Below, piece after piece: positions 27,292 to 36,153 of a stretch of 64,000 nt of DNA (positions within the stretch are counted from its first letter, which is position 1; each line of letters begins with the position of its first letter). The stretch is from positions 1-64,000 of the forward strand of contig JALWRC010000105.1 in NCBI GenBank assembly GCA_027080725.1. The letters run 5' to 3'. The position numbers were made by a program, and so were the translations under genes. The DNA comes from Saprospiraceae bacterium (GTDB taxonomy: Bacteria; Bacteroidota; Bacteroidia; Chitinophagales; Saprospiraceae). The notes beneath the pieces are model-generated. The model had not been told where the DNA came from and made no database searches. It saw only the letters and a program-made list of their open reading frames with translations.

Positions 27292-27627
27292 TAATCCGGC
27301 TGTAACATCCAACCCTAATCATCTCAAAAAAAGGCCCGAAATGAAAAACAATATAGTTTCACATAATTTTTTTTATCAATCCAGATATGTATTACATTGT
27401 ATTTATAACTCTTACGTATTAGTCATAATTTTATATGAATTTGATTCCAAATTTTAACACTTTTTTCTTGGGTTATTCAAACATTTTGTCGTAACTTGCA
27501 CATTGTAAACCGATATAAAACCCTATGTTTACACACAGACACCATATCACCCCATCCATTCCGGAATCGATTTCTGCCCGGATTCACAGGATATTTTCGT
27601 ATCTTGTACCTCTATTTTATTATATAA

Positions 27628-27711
27628 GCCCGAAGCCCGAAGCCCGAAGCCCGAAGCCCGAAGCCCGAAGCCCGAAGCCCGAAGCCCGAAGTCCGAAGTC
27701 CGAAGCCCGAA
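27628..27711 (+). repeat. heptanucleotide tandem repeat GCCCGAA x 12
   Basis: Nine perfect GCCCGAA units, two GTCCGAA units and a final perfect unit, each 7 bp. The unit is not a multiple of three, so any reading frame through it would change with copy number. No gene spans it convincingly. It is far more GC-rich than its surroundings. Confidence 0.95.
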
Positions 27712-28069
27712 GCCCCGTTGGTACGTTGCTATATGCCTTATAAAAATTCAATTAATACTCCGGCGTGCATTCATCACCCCGGACCGGTATAAACCTATAA
27801 CCCCGAAATCCGTACAGGAGGCACTCCTCCCGCTGAAAAAGTGGCAGGAAGACCCTCCCTTCTTAGAACGACGAGTCAGTAATAAGGAAGCATACGATTA
27901 GAGCAGTGCCTGTTCTCAATATTCGACTGGATGACTCCGTTAGGGGGCGAGATGAGAAGAGTATGTCTCATAGCCCCACACGGAATGGCGTATGCCTAAG
28001 ACCTAATGCCTGATATTACTGACGTTAAACTCCGGAAAACACAAAACACACAACGTAAACCCCTATAAT

Positions 28070-28117
28070 AAAAAAGCCCGCCTCCGGGGTATCGCCATAC
28101 CACATCCGGAGGACGGG
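28070..28117 (-). terminator. strong hairpin with minus-strand terminator polarity
   Basis: CCCGCCTCCGG (28077-28087) pairs with CCGGAGGACGGG (28106-28117) with one bulge, enclosing a second stem GGTAT/ATACC. The A run 28070-28075 makes it an intrinsic terminator only when read on the minus strand, although no minus-strand gene lies to its right. On the plus strand it would sit in the 5' leader of the gene at 28147. Confidence 0.55.
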
Positions 28118-28146
28118 AATTAAAAAACCACACAAATTTAGAAAAA

Positions 28147-30990
28147 ATGAAAAAATTTATAAATAAACTCACGATAATATTATTAATAATAACCATTCTT
28201 GGCCCTAATTTTATTTCTGCACAAATGGAATGCAATACACCACAATCCCAAGAACCTCCTGAATTGCCCCCAATGGGACAAGGGTGTTCTAGATTTTTAG
28301 ACCCAGACAGAGCGGGAAGTTATCCTGTATTTACGATAAATGTTGCTATTCACTTTATTGGGGTCGGGCATGGTAACTTTTATGATGGCCCTATAGATGA
28401 TTGGGACCACTTAAATGGTACAACGGAAGCCATAGCATTTCTCAATAAAGCAAATTCTATATTAGCCAATATTGAAGACAATCCAGCGCAAACTGAGGAT
28501 TTCTTAGGAGATTCAAAAATCAGGCTGCGCATTGTCCCAAATTATGAAGATGGTGTTCATTTTTGGAATTCCCCCTCAGATTATATTCCTGTACCCGGTG
28601 TTCTTAACATTAAGTGCATTGATGAAGCCTGTCCACCAACCGGGTGCCTAAAAGGATGGACTTGTCACTACTGTAACGTCATTAATCTTGTAGGCTGGTA
28701 TTGGGATGAATGGAACAACAAATGGCATTCGTGGGATTTTGCGCATCTGTTATTACATGAACTTGGTCATGTGTTAGGGCTGGATCATTCATGGTACTCT
28801 ACAGCTGAATGTTCAGATGTTGATATAGATTATGTTCAAGAATTAAATAGCAATTGGGGAGGACCTTCCACAAACATGATGCATTACAACAACTCACAGC
28901 GTGCCTTATCCCCCTGTCAATGGAGTCATATGTACTCAAACGTCTACGATGGTGTTTTTGATTTAGCCGAAATAGATTGCAACATCCAATACGACGACAT
29001 TATTGTTTCTTCGGATGAAACTTGGGATGAAAGAACCATCGTAATGGGCAATGTCATTATTACGAATAATGCTACTCTCACCATTACTTGTGATGTTGAT
29101 TTTAATCAAAACTCAATAATAAGTGTTGAATCCGGAAGCAAACTTATCGTAGATGGTGCAAAACTTTCAACCATCGCCCAATGTACTGACACATGGAAGG
29201 GAATTCGTGTAGCCGGTGGTAATTCTGATTTTGATGTTAGTTTGCAAAACGATGCGGTAATAGAAAACACCTCCGGACCGGCAGTTTCTATGTTCCCAAA
29301 CTTACCTTGGCCGCAAATGCAACAATTCGGCAATGGAATACTGCATGCAACCAACACGACTTTTAATAATTGCAACAGAATGGTTGAATTTATAGCATTT
29401 ACCCCATCCATTAATCTTAGCTATGTATCTCAATGCACACAGAATGGCGGTACGTGGGGAATAACAAATTGGAATTGTCAGGGAATTTCCGTTAGTAATA
29501 ATGTTTTCAACAACATCCAAAAGTATTGCATGGTAACCGAAGCTGGCTCCATAACTATAACCAATAATGAATTCCATAGTTTGGAAGGGGATGTGCTTTT
29601 CAACAATGTCTCTGCAGGTATTCCATCTGCTATCAATAACAACCAGTTTTATGGAGCTAATACCGGTTATAAAGCCCTGGGAACCACCTTTGGCCAGTAC
29701 ACCATTTCAAACAATACGTTTCAAAATGGATTGTATGGGATGTACTTAGATGGCTCAAATCGATTTATAGCAAATAATAATGATTTCGTCACATCTCCTG
29801 TTGGTGCTTTGTGTATGTCGAGTGGCGCTCAATTTGATGACAATCTTTTTGATTTCAACACTTTCTCCGGCAATACCATTGGGATTACGCCATTATACGA
29901 CAATCCCTCGCTTAATTTTACACAGAATTGCTTCACAACGACCAACACAGATGTATATATCATAGGAGATGTTAAAGGAGTCATCTCCAATAATGGAGAA
30001 TCTGCCGACAATTGCTTCACACACCAAGGTGACCCCAATAGTCCTGTGGTTGATTTGGGTGGAGTGCCAAACCCCTTCATCTATGTCGAACCATTTGAGC
30101 ATCCGGGATTTGACTGTTACAATGCCATTAAAGCGCACCCCAACGTCATAAGGGATCAAACTGGCAGTACAGGATATCCCTGTGGGGGCATGGAGCCCAA
30201 TGGACTTGTGAGTGGCGGCAACACCTTGGCTCATGACAGCAAATCTCCACTGCAAAACAGCATTTCACCCATTTTCTCTGTTGAAGAGCTTCGTGCAAAG
30301 GCAGAGAAAGAGGGTTCCATTAGCAGCTTGAAGCCTGTATTGAATGCTATTGCTCCGCAATGGAGAGAATCAAAAGGAACGACCTCTTCCATCGGCGCAC
30401 CGAGCGATGATGAAATCGTACTTGCATTTAGCACTTATTTACTTGATGGTGATATTGATGGTGCTAAAGAATATTTAGACAATATTGTTCCAAACTCTGA
30501 AGCTCTCAGTGATTTTGTAACGGTACAAAATATCAATATTTGGAGGCTTCAAAACGGTCCTTTTGCTGAGGTATCACCATCTGATGTAAGCACTTTATAT
30601 CAAATAGGAGTCAAAACACATCCTTATGCGACCTATGCAAGAGCCTTATATTTTGTACTGACAGGTGAGGAGTTGAATGTAGAATTACCTGAATTTTTAC
30701 AACAGATACAGGTCAGGCAGGAGAAAAAAAACGACTTATCCTCCAAGTTAGACTGTATAGTATCTCCTAATCCATTTTCAGATATGTTACTAATCAAAAA
30801 TGAGTCATCTACTCAGGTATTAGTTTCTATAAATGACCTACAAGGCCGCAGTATCTTTGAAAAACATTTATCCGGGAAACAAAGTAAAACAATCCTCACA
30901 TCCGATTGGGCGGAAGGTGTTTACATCGTTTCATTTGCTAACTCGGATAATAAAATACTTTATAAGTCTAAATTAATCCATCTACCGTAA
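28147..30990 (+). CDS. secreted metzincin-like protein with beta-helix and T9SS type A sorting domain
   Basis: Exported protein of 947 residues with a signal peptide (about 1-26, ending NFISAQ). An N-terminal domain (about 30-285) contains the zinc-protease motif HELGHVLGLDH near residue 219 (HExxHxxGxxH) and a following Met (NMMHYNN near 250) that could be the metzincin Met-turn, so a pappalysin/M43-like or related protease domain is likely. Residues about 300-640 are Asn-rich parallel beta-helix repeats (NNVFNNIQ, NNEFHSL, NNTFQNG, NNNDFVT). After a linker region, the C-terminal 75 residues form a T9SS type A domain beginning CIVSPNPFSDMLLIKN. Its base composition is visibly AT-richer than the flanking genes. 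Followed by a terminator at 30997. Confidence 0.82.
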   Translation: MKKFINKLTIILLIITILGPNFISAQMECNTPQSQEPPELPPMGQGCSRFLDPDRAGSYPVFTINVAIHFIGVGHGNFYDGPIDDWDHLNGTTEAIAFLNKANSILANIEDNPAQTEDFLGDSKIRLRIVPNYEDGVHFWNSPSDYIPVPGVLNIKCIDEACPPTGCLKGWTCHYCNVINLVGWYWDEWNNKWHSWDFAHLLLHELGHVLGLDHSWYSTAECSDVDIDYVQELNSNWGGPSTNMMHYNNSQRALSPCQWSHMYSNVYDGVFDLAEIDCNIQYDDIIVSSDETWDERTIVMGNVIITNNATLTITCDVDFNQNSIISVESGSKLIVDGAKLSTIAQCTDTWKGIRVAGGNSDFDVSLQNDAVIENTSGPAVSMFPNLPWPQMQQFGNGILHATNTTFNNCNRMVEFIAFTPSINLSYVSQCTQNGGTWGITNWNCQGISVSNNVFNNIQKYCMVTEAGSITITNNEFHSLEGDVLFNNVSAGIPSAINNNQFYGANTGYKALGTTFGQYTISNNTFQNGLYGMYLDGSNRFIANNNDFVTSPVGALCMSSGAQFDDNLFDFNTFSGNTIGITPLYDNPSLNFTQNCFTTTNTDVYIIGDVKGVISNNGESADNCFTHQGDPNSPVVDLGGVPNPFIYVEPFEHPGFDCYNAIKAHPNVIRDQTGSTGYPCGGMEPNGLVSGGNTLAHDSKSPLQNSISPIFSVEELRAKAEKEGSISSLKPVLNAIAPQWRESKGTTSSIGAPSDDEIVLAFSTYLLDGDIDGAKEYLDNIVPNSEALSDFVTVQNINIWRLQNGPFAEVSPSDVSTLYQIGVKTHPYATYARALYFVLTGEELNVELPEFLQQIQVRQEKKNDLSSKLDCIVSPNPFSDMLLIKNESSTQVLVSINDLQGRSIFEKHLSGKQSKTILTSDWAEGVYIVSFANSDNKILYKSKLIHLP

Positions 30991-30996
30991 TCAATT

Positions 30997-31040
30997 ATTA
31001 TCGAGGGGAGTCCATGGTACTTCCCTCGATAATTTTTTTT
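30997..31040 (+). terminator. intrinsic terminator after the metzincin-like gene
   Basis: An 11-bp perfect stem, ATTATCGAGGG with CCCTCGATAAT, is followed by eight T residues. Confidence 0.85.
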
Positions 31041-31072
31041 CTTTCATAACATTTAGCTAAATCCACTTTATT

Positions 31073-33217
31073 ATGAAAAAGATGTATCTCTTATCACTAC
31101 TTAGCATTATTCCGCTCCTGTCTATAGCACAACCCACATTTAAGAAGATTCTTGACTTGGGATTCGGATGGCATAATTCTCCCTTTAATATTGCAGTAGA
31201 TAACAATCGGTTGATTGTATACGCGGCACATGTTTGTTATGAAGATACGTTTCCTTGTGCAAGTATCAATACATTTATGATGGACACATTTAACTATATA
31301 CGTGAAGGGGCCTACTCAGTCAACAAATTCACCGCCAACCCTAATTCTTTTGTGTATGACCCTATTGAGCACACTGTATCAGCTTTAGGCTCCATTGAAT
31401 GGGAGCATCAGAACGGTTTCTACAGTTTCAAGTCAGAATATCCCCTAACAAAAAAACCAATAAAACTTAGGCATTTCCAAGATCAGGGGCTTCGCTTTTT
31501 TAGGCCAAAACTTTTCAAACTCCACAACAAATATTACAGTTATGGGCAAGTTGAAAAAACAAGTACAAATTGGCTGGGAGCTTCCATTATTCATTGGGGT
31601 GATAGTTTATTACAGGCAAAAAAATGGAATAATTTTGATATAGGGTCAAATGCGGATTTTATCAATGACATGCAGGCAACAAATGATAATCATTTAGTGT
31701 TTTTACACACGACTGGTTGGGATTATAATACCCCTTCACATGATCCTTATTATACTTTTTACGAAATGGACACATCCGGTGCTATTCTAAAACAAAAAGA
31801 TATTTATTACCCTCTTGCCTCAAGGAAGTATTTTAGCTTTCTTTATACTCCTTCAAAAAATTTAATAATAGCGGACAGAGGTATACCATTTCATGAAGCG
31901 TTCGAGCCGGGAATACCGCCTTCTCTTTCAATTACAAAGCTCACAAAGAACTTTGAATCAATTGCTTGGACTTTAACTCCTCCTACAGCCTATGGTATTT
32001 TAGAAAGAGCTTACAGGGTTTCTGATATGATAGAGGCTAATAATGGAGATATAATAATTGTAGGGCTTGCTGGAATGTATCAATATAAACAACGACATGG
32101 CTTTTTCGCCAGAGTGGACAAGGATAACGGACAGTTGAAGTACATGAAATTATACACCGTCCCCAATACAGATCCCAACCGGCAAGAATTCGGCGAATAC
32201 ATAAATAGTGCCATATGGCATATCCGTGAGCTCGATGACGGTCAATTAGTTATGGTTGGCGGGACTTATCCATATGATCAGTACGGCCAGCCAGGTCTCA
32301 GTCTTTTATGGATTATGAAGACCAATCCGGATGGTTGTCTGGATGATTTTAAATGCGAAGATTTTTTAGTCGATTTATCGACACAAAAGTTCAAGAGTGA
32401 TAAAGATTTTGTCAATATCTCCAACATATGGAATATCATCCGTCAGAACCCCAATGGCCTTCCGTTTCCTATTATGCAGAAATATAAGTTTTCTCTTGGT
32501 TCGTTTGTCCATTACAATAACCATGATTATTATTCCCTATATAAATCTAAAGATAGATGGGGCCAAAAATGGGAAGATTTGCATCTTTATTTTAGACAAG
32601 AAGGACAAAAGGTGTGGCTGATACGTCAAAAAACATTATTCAAGGAGGAATTAGTCTATGATTTTAGCTTGGAAGAAGGAGAAACATTCAAGACAAACCT
32701 GCTGGATAAGGACATCGAGTTAATTGTCCGTAAAGTGGACAGCATAACCTTACTGGACGGAACAAAACGAAAGAGGATGGTGTTAGGATGCAAACAAGCA
32801 GGAGGGATAACCCGCACTTGGATTGAAGGAATAGGAGACACCCTTGGCATCTTGGCACACCTTTGCGGATGTAATATTGATTGCGATGAAGAGTCGCTCG
32901 TGTGTTACTCGCAGCTCGAACGTCATTTGTATCAAAGCCCGAGTTGGAATTCATGTTGGGTTACAACAAGTACTAAAAAACCAAGAATTAGAAAAAGCTC
33001 TCGTTTTCTCCAAATCTACCCAAACCCTTCGTCTGGCAAGTTCAGGATTGCCGGATTAAACGGAGAAATACAATATGGCATCTACAACCTCAATGGCTCT
33101 TTAATAGATTTTGGAAAAACAGTACACCACGGTTTCAAACTAAGTCATCCTGGCATTTATATTTTACGATTGTATTTGCCTGAACATTTAGTAACCCGTA
33201 AGTTAGTTGTGGAGTAA
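31073..33217 (+). CDS. secreted protein with T9SS type A sorting domain, function unknown
   Basis: Exported protein of 714 residues with a signal peptide (about 1-20, ending LLSIAQ). The middle (about 25-450) has repeated beta-strand pairs of the kind found in beta-propellers (for example RLIVYAAH, IIIVGLAGMY, GQLVMVGGTYPYD), but no named propeller motif is clear. A Cys-containing region near 455-640 follows, with CGCNIDCDEESLVC. The C-terminal 75 residues form a type A T9SS domain beginning LQIYPNPSSGKFRIAG and ending in KLVVE. It is AT-rich like the preceding gene, with which it may have arrived. No catalytic motif recognised. Confidence 0.75.
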   Translation: MKKMYLLSLLSIIPLLSIAQPTFKKILDLGFGWHNSPFNIAVDNNRLIVYAAHVCYEDTFPCASINTFMMDTFNYIREGAYSVNKFTANPNSFVYDPIEHTVSALGSIEWEHQNGFYSFKSEYPLTKKPIKLRHFQDQGLRFFRPKLFKLHNKYYSYGQVEKTSTNWLGASIIHWGDSLLQAKKWNNFDIGSNADFINDMQATNDNHLVFLHTTGWDYNTPSHDPYYTFYEMDTSGAILKQKDIYYPLASRKYFSFLYTPSKNLIIADRGIPFHEAFEPGIPPSLSITKLTKNFESIAWTLTPPTAYGILERAYRVSDMIEANNGDIIIVGLAGMYQYKQRHGFFARVDKDNGQLKYMKLYTVPNTDPNRQEFGEYINSAIWHIRELDDGQLVMVGGTYPYDQYGQPGLSLLWIMKTNPDGCLDDFKCEDFLVDLSTQKFKSDKDFVNISNIWNIIRQNPNGLPFPIMQKYKFSLGSFVHYNNHDYYSLYKSKDRWGQKWEDLHLYFRQEGQKVWLIRQKTLFKEELVYDFSLEEGETFKTNLLDKDIELIVRKVDSITLLDGTKRKRMVLGCKQAGGITRTWIEGIGDTLGILAHLCGCNIDCDEESLVCYSQLERHLYQSPSWNSCWVTTSTKKPRIRKSSRFLQIYPNPSSGKFRIAGLNGEIQYGIYNLNGSLIDFGKTVHHGFKLSHPGIYILRLYLPEHLVTRKLVVE

Positions 33218-33264
33218 ACTATTGCTTAAATTTAATCTCCTATACCCCAATGATTTTAACTTAG

Positions 33265-33441
33265 TATATTTCTGTAAAAGGTAACCTAACTTATCCCTAC
33301 TTATTCGACCTCTCCGGCCGTCTCCTGCTGTCCGGTCAAAACACCGACTGCCTACCGTCCGGTGACCTCCCCACAGGTATGTACTTTCTAAGGGCCATGC
33401 GAGGCCGGCAAATACTCGTGCAGAAGGTGCAAATCGAGTAA
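33265..33441 (+). pseudogene. decayed T9SS C-terminal sorting domain
   Basis: In frame from 33265 to the TAA at 33439-33441, with an upstream TAG and no start codon, 58 codons translate to a recognisable sorting-domain tail: LFDLSGRLLLSGQ, LPTGMYFLRAMRG and LVQKVQIE. This matches the last two thirds of type A CTDs in this genome. Codon use and GC content resemble the housekeeping genes, not the AT-rich gene directly to its left. It is probably the tail of an older secreted-protein gene whose front was lost. Confidence 0.75.
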
Positions 33442-33502
33442 GGGATAGTGCGCCGGGAACAGAATAAATGCAGTAAAACTTGCGCTTTAGGTGTACATGA
33501 CT

Positions 33503-33524
33503 AAAATGGTTAAAACCATTGCCA
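33503..33524 (+). repeat. 22-bp direct repeat, right copy
   Basis: Identical over 22 bases and in the same orientation as 27270-27291. It is followed 21 bases later by a related palindrome at 33546-33565. Confidence 0.75.
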
Positions 33525-33545
33525 GGGATTGTCTCGTATCCTATA

Positions 33546-33565
33546 CCCACGGTTAAAACCGTGGG
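33546..33565. repeat. REP-like palindrome
   Basis: CCCACGGTTAAAACCGTGGG, a 9-bp stem with a 2-base centre. Sequences of this kind (GTTAAAAC cores in GC stems) are common dispersed REP elements in Bacteroidota. No TnpA-REP transposase is present in this window. Confidence 0.7.
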
Positions 33566-33615
33566 CTATGTTTGCTCCCGTTTAGGCGCTTTGATCCGGG
33601 GATGAAGGGTTGCAG

Positions 33616-34800
33616 TTAATCTTGTGGGAACTTTATTGCAGGAGCGTTCGAACGCCTTTTGCCCAGCTCGCGCATGACCTTCCGGAGGCTCTCGAGGTTG
33701 TGCGCCGAAGCCATAACATCGATGTAGGGTAACGCAGCTTTCAGCCCGGTCACCTCCGGTGAAAAATGCGGACTTCCCGCCATGGGGTTGAGCCAAATCA
33801 CCTTCTTTGATGCCTTATAAATCCGGCGCATGGCCGTACGCATAAGCTCCGGATGACCGGTATCCCATCCGTCACTCAGGATGAGCACAATCGTCTTTTT
33901 ATCCAGCAGACTATAGCCGTAATCCTCAGAAAATCGATTCAAACACGAACCGATGGTCGTACCACCCGACCAGTGCGGCACACGCTCCGAGATGATCCCA
34001 AACGCCTCTCCCGGCGGGTTATTGTCCAGAATCTCAGTCACCCGGTGCAGGGCAGTGCTGAACACGAAGGTCTCTATCCTGTCATATGCATTTTGAAAAG
34101 CATAAATCAGATGAACGAAAAAACGGCTGTACAAATCCATGGACTTACTGACATCGCAAAGGAGTACCAACTTCAACCTCTTCTGTTTTCTTTGGCTGAA
34201 TTGGAGTTTTTCGATATCCCCTCCCCTACGCATATTGTACCGGATCGTCCGCTTAATATCGAGGTTCCGGTATCGCTTGGCAGGTTTGCGAAGCCGGCTT
34301 TCCCGGTGGGCCAAGCGCCTGGCCAGACGTTCGATCAAACGAAACATCAACCGCAATTCTTCTTCACTCAACTCATTAAAATGCTTCTTGCCCAGCACCT
34401 CGAGATCGCTGTATGCCGCCACTTCCTTCTCTTCACTGGCAGGGGACAGATTCAACCATTTTTTCAGGGCTTCAAACTGTTCCTGTTTCTTTTGTGCTTC
34501 CGATTTATTATTTTTCCTTTGTTGGACATCCTTGACTTTAGAGTTGGCTGCCCGCTCCAATTGGTCCCAAAACTCAGTGTACAATTCATCAAAACGGCTC
34601 TGTTGATGCCGGTTTTTGCAAAGGACGGCGCTCAATGCCTCTTTAAACAGCAATTCCGAATCAACAGGAAGGAGGGTCAAAGCCCGCAGTGCTTCCGCCT
34701 CCTCTGTAGAAGAGAGGTTAAACCCGTTTTTCCTGAGATAACGGCAGAGCAACACCACATTGGCGGATAGGGAGGTCTGGTATGAAAGGAGGACGTCCAT
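33616..34800 (-). CDS. coxE: VWA domain protein, CoxE-like
   Basis: Cytoplasmic protein of 394 residues. The C-terminal half is a von Willebrand A domain of the CoxE type with a metal-binding MIDAS DVSKSMD near residue 215, GGTTIG near 285 and LSDGWDTG near 310. The N-terminal half is helical and charged. CoxE works with the AAA ATPase CoxD to insert or mature the Mo centre in form I CO dehydrogenases, and VWA/MoxR pairs act as metal-centre chaperones elsewhere. The upstream coxD stop is 9 bp away. Separated from the other cox genes by the AT-rich block, see findings. Confidence 0.87.
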   Translation of the reverse strand: MDVLLSYQTSLSANVVLLCRYLRKNGFNLSSTEEAEALRALTLLPVDSELLFKEALSAVLCKNRHQQSRFDELYTEFWDQLERAANSKVKDVQQRKNNKSEAQKKQEQFEALKKWLNLSPASEEKEVAAYSDLEVLGKKHFNELSEEELRLMFRLIERLARRLAHRESRLRKPAKRYRNLDIKRTIRYNMRRGGDIEKLQFSQRKQKRLKLVLLCDVSKSMDLYSRFFVHLIYAFQNAYDRIETFVFSTALHRVTEILDNNPPGEAFGIISERVPHWSGGTTIGSCLNRFSEDYGYSLLDKKTIVLILSDGWDTGHPELMRTAMRRIYKASKKVIWLNPMAGSPHFSPEVTGLKAALPYIDVMASAHNLESLRKVMRELGKRRSNAPAIKFPQD

Positions 34801-34809
34801 AGCAAAACA

Positions 34810-35703
34810 CTAACCTATACGGGATTGGACACCGGTCTTTTCCAGCAATTCGGATAACGCATCTTTGGTATGCCGCATATCCTGCCAGTCTTTGAGTACG
34901 ACCCCGAGCGTATCTTCCACTGTTTGTTTGTCGAGATGGTCCAGATGCATGCCGGCCAGGGCGCGTGCCCAGTCCAGGGTTTCGGCCACTCCGGGTGTTT
35001 TTTCGAGTTTCATTTGCCGCAGGGCATCCATAAAGATGCAAATCTGCTCACTCAGTCTTTGGTCTATCTCCGGGACTTTGGCACGTACGATGGCCAATTC
35101 CTTTTCATACCCGGGATAATCAATCCACAGATATAAGCATCTTCTTCTTAGAGCTTCGGACAACTCTCGGGTGCGGTTGCCCGTGAGCACGATAAAAGGA
35201 CGGCTCGTCGCTTCGATCGTACCAATCTCGGGTATCGTCACCTGCCAATCCGACAGCACCTCCAACAAAAAGCTCTCAAACTCCTCGTCGGCCCGGTCAA
35301 CTTCATCTATTAACAGAACGGGGGGGGCCTCCCGGGTGATGGCTTTGAGAATGGGGCGCTTCAACAAAAAACGCTCGGAAAAAATACTTCTTTCCAATTC
35401 ATCCTTGGATACCCCGGACTCCGTGTTCATCTTCAAGTAAAGCAACTGATGCTGATAATTCCATTCGTATAGCGCATCGGTACTATCCAAGCCCTCATAG
35501 CACTGCAGCCGAATCAATTGCGTATCCAGTGCCCGGGCCATCACCTTGGCAATCTCCGTCTTGCCTACCCCGGCCGGCCCTTCGACCAATAGCGGCTTTT
35601 CCAACTTCATCGAAAGATATATCGACATAGCAATACCGCGTTCACTGATGTATCCCTGCTCTCTCAGCATCCTTTGTATGGTATCCAATCCGACCTTTTT
35701 CAT
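34810..35703 (-). CDS. coxD: MoxR-type AAA ATPase, CoxD-like
   Basis: ATPase of 297 residues. Walker A GPAGVGKTEIAK near residue 40, Walker B VLLIDEVDRAD near 130 and sensor GNRTRELSEALRRRCLYLW near 170 follow the CoxD pattern. The N-terminal GYISERGIAMSIYLSMKLEK is also typical. It forms an AAA/VWA chaperone pair with the next gene (coxE) and was shown in relatives to insert Cu and S into CoxL; here it probably matures the form II enzyme at 20360-22723. It starts a two-gene leftward operon. Confidence 0.88.
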   Translation of the reverse strand: MKKVGLDTIQRMLREQGYISERGIAMSIYLSMKLEKPLLVEGPAGVGKTEIAKVMARALDTQLIRLQCYEGLDSTDALYEWNYQHQLLYLKMNTESGVSKDELERSIFSERFLLKRPILKAITREAPPVLLIDEVDRADEEFESFLLEVLSDWQVTIPEIGTIEATSRPFIVLTGNRTRELSEALRRRCLYLWIDYPGYEKELAIVRAKVPEIDQRLSEQICIFMDALRQMKLEKTPGVAETLDWARALAGMHLDHLDKQTVEDTLGVVLKDWQDMRHTKDALSELLEKTGVQSRIG

Positions 35704-36141
35704 ATTATTAAATTAACGTTTATCTTAATGAGCCGGCTGACGACTTACTCCACATTGTTATTTGGATGTAAAAATGCGATAATTTTCGCATTAACCCAAC
35801 TATTTCAATAAGGAATAATACGCCAGCTACTTTAACGCTAAAATAACGGACATCAGAAGCCCCATACTTGCAAAAGCATTTTCAAACTTCAAGGGGGTCA
35901 TAAACAGGACTTATTAATATCTCAACATGTTCAAACATCTCCTCCACCATCATTTCAAAGAGGACATCGACAACTCTACCAATGCACCCTTTCTTCCTCC
36001 GGATGTCTTCGGCCTGTGGTCATGGCGACACAGCTACAAAAGAGGTATAAAAAACATCAAAAGAGGTTCTTTTTCTCATAACTCGAGACAAATTTTTTCC
36101 CGATTTGCCAATATCGAGACTACAGGCGGGGTAAACGGATG
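35704..36141. other. gene-free region upstream of coxD
   Basis: No supported gene. The 76-codon frame at 35927-36157 has no recognisable domain and ends inside the small-ORF promoter. A coxD promoter should lie near 35704-35760, but no TAnnTTTG box was seen. Confidence 0.5.
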
Positions 36142-36149
36142 TATTTTTG
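36142..36149 (+). promoter_or_regulatory. -7 box of a tiny transcript
   Basis: TATTTTTG fits TAnnTTTG and ends 4 bases before an ATG at 36154, the same tight spacing seen at ftsX. No -33 TTG at consensus spacing was seen. Confidence 0.4.
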
Positions 36150-36153
36150 CACC

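Larger units (their letters stand above)
27233..28146. other. 914-bp gene-free, repeat-bearing region
   Basis: No convincing gene. It holds one copy of a 22-bp direct repeat (27270-27291), an AT-rich stretch (27330-27500), the heptanucleotide repeat array (27628-27711) and a strong hairpin just before the next gene (28070-28117). The only open frame (27525-27743) is mostly the translated repeat and is rejected. Confidence 0.6.

Noticed and set aside
27628-27711. CRISPR-like array
   Set aside because: Units are 7 bp with no spacers, and no cas genes are near.
27525-27743. 72-codon ORF with KPEARSP repeats
   Set aside because: Most of the protein is a translation of the heptanucleotide array, which would shift frame with copy number. 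No signal or domain outside it.
33853-34770. 305-codon open frame on the plus strand opposite coxE
   Set aside because: Lies wholly antisense to a well-supported CoxE gene with MIDAS motifs. It has no recognisable domain and is rich in Arg, Phe and Gln as expected of a shadow frame.
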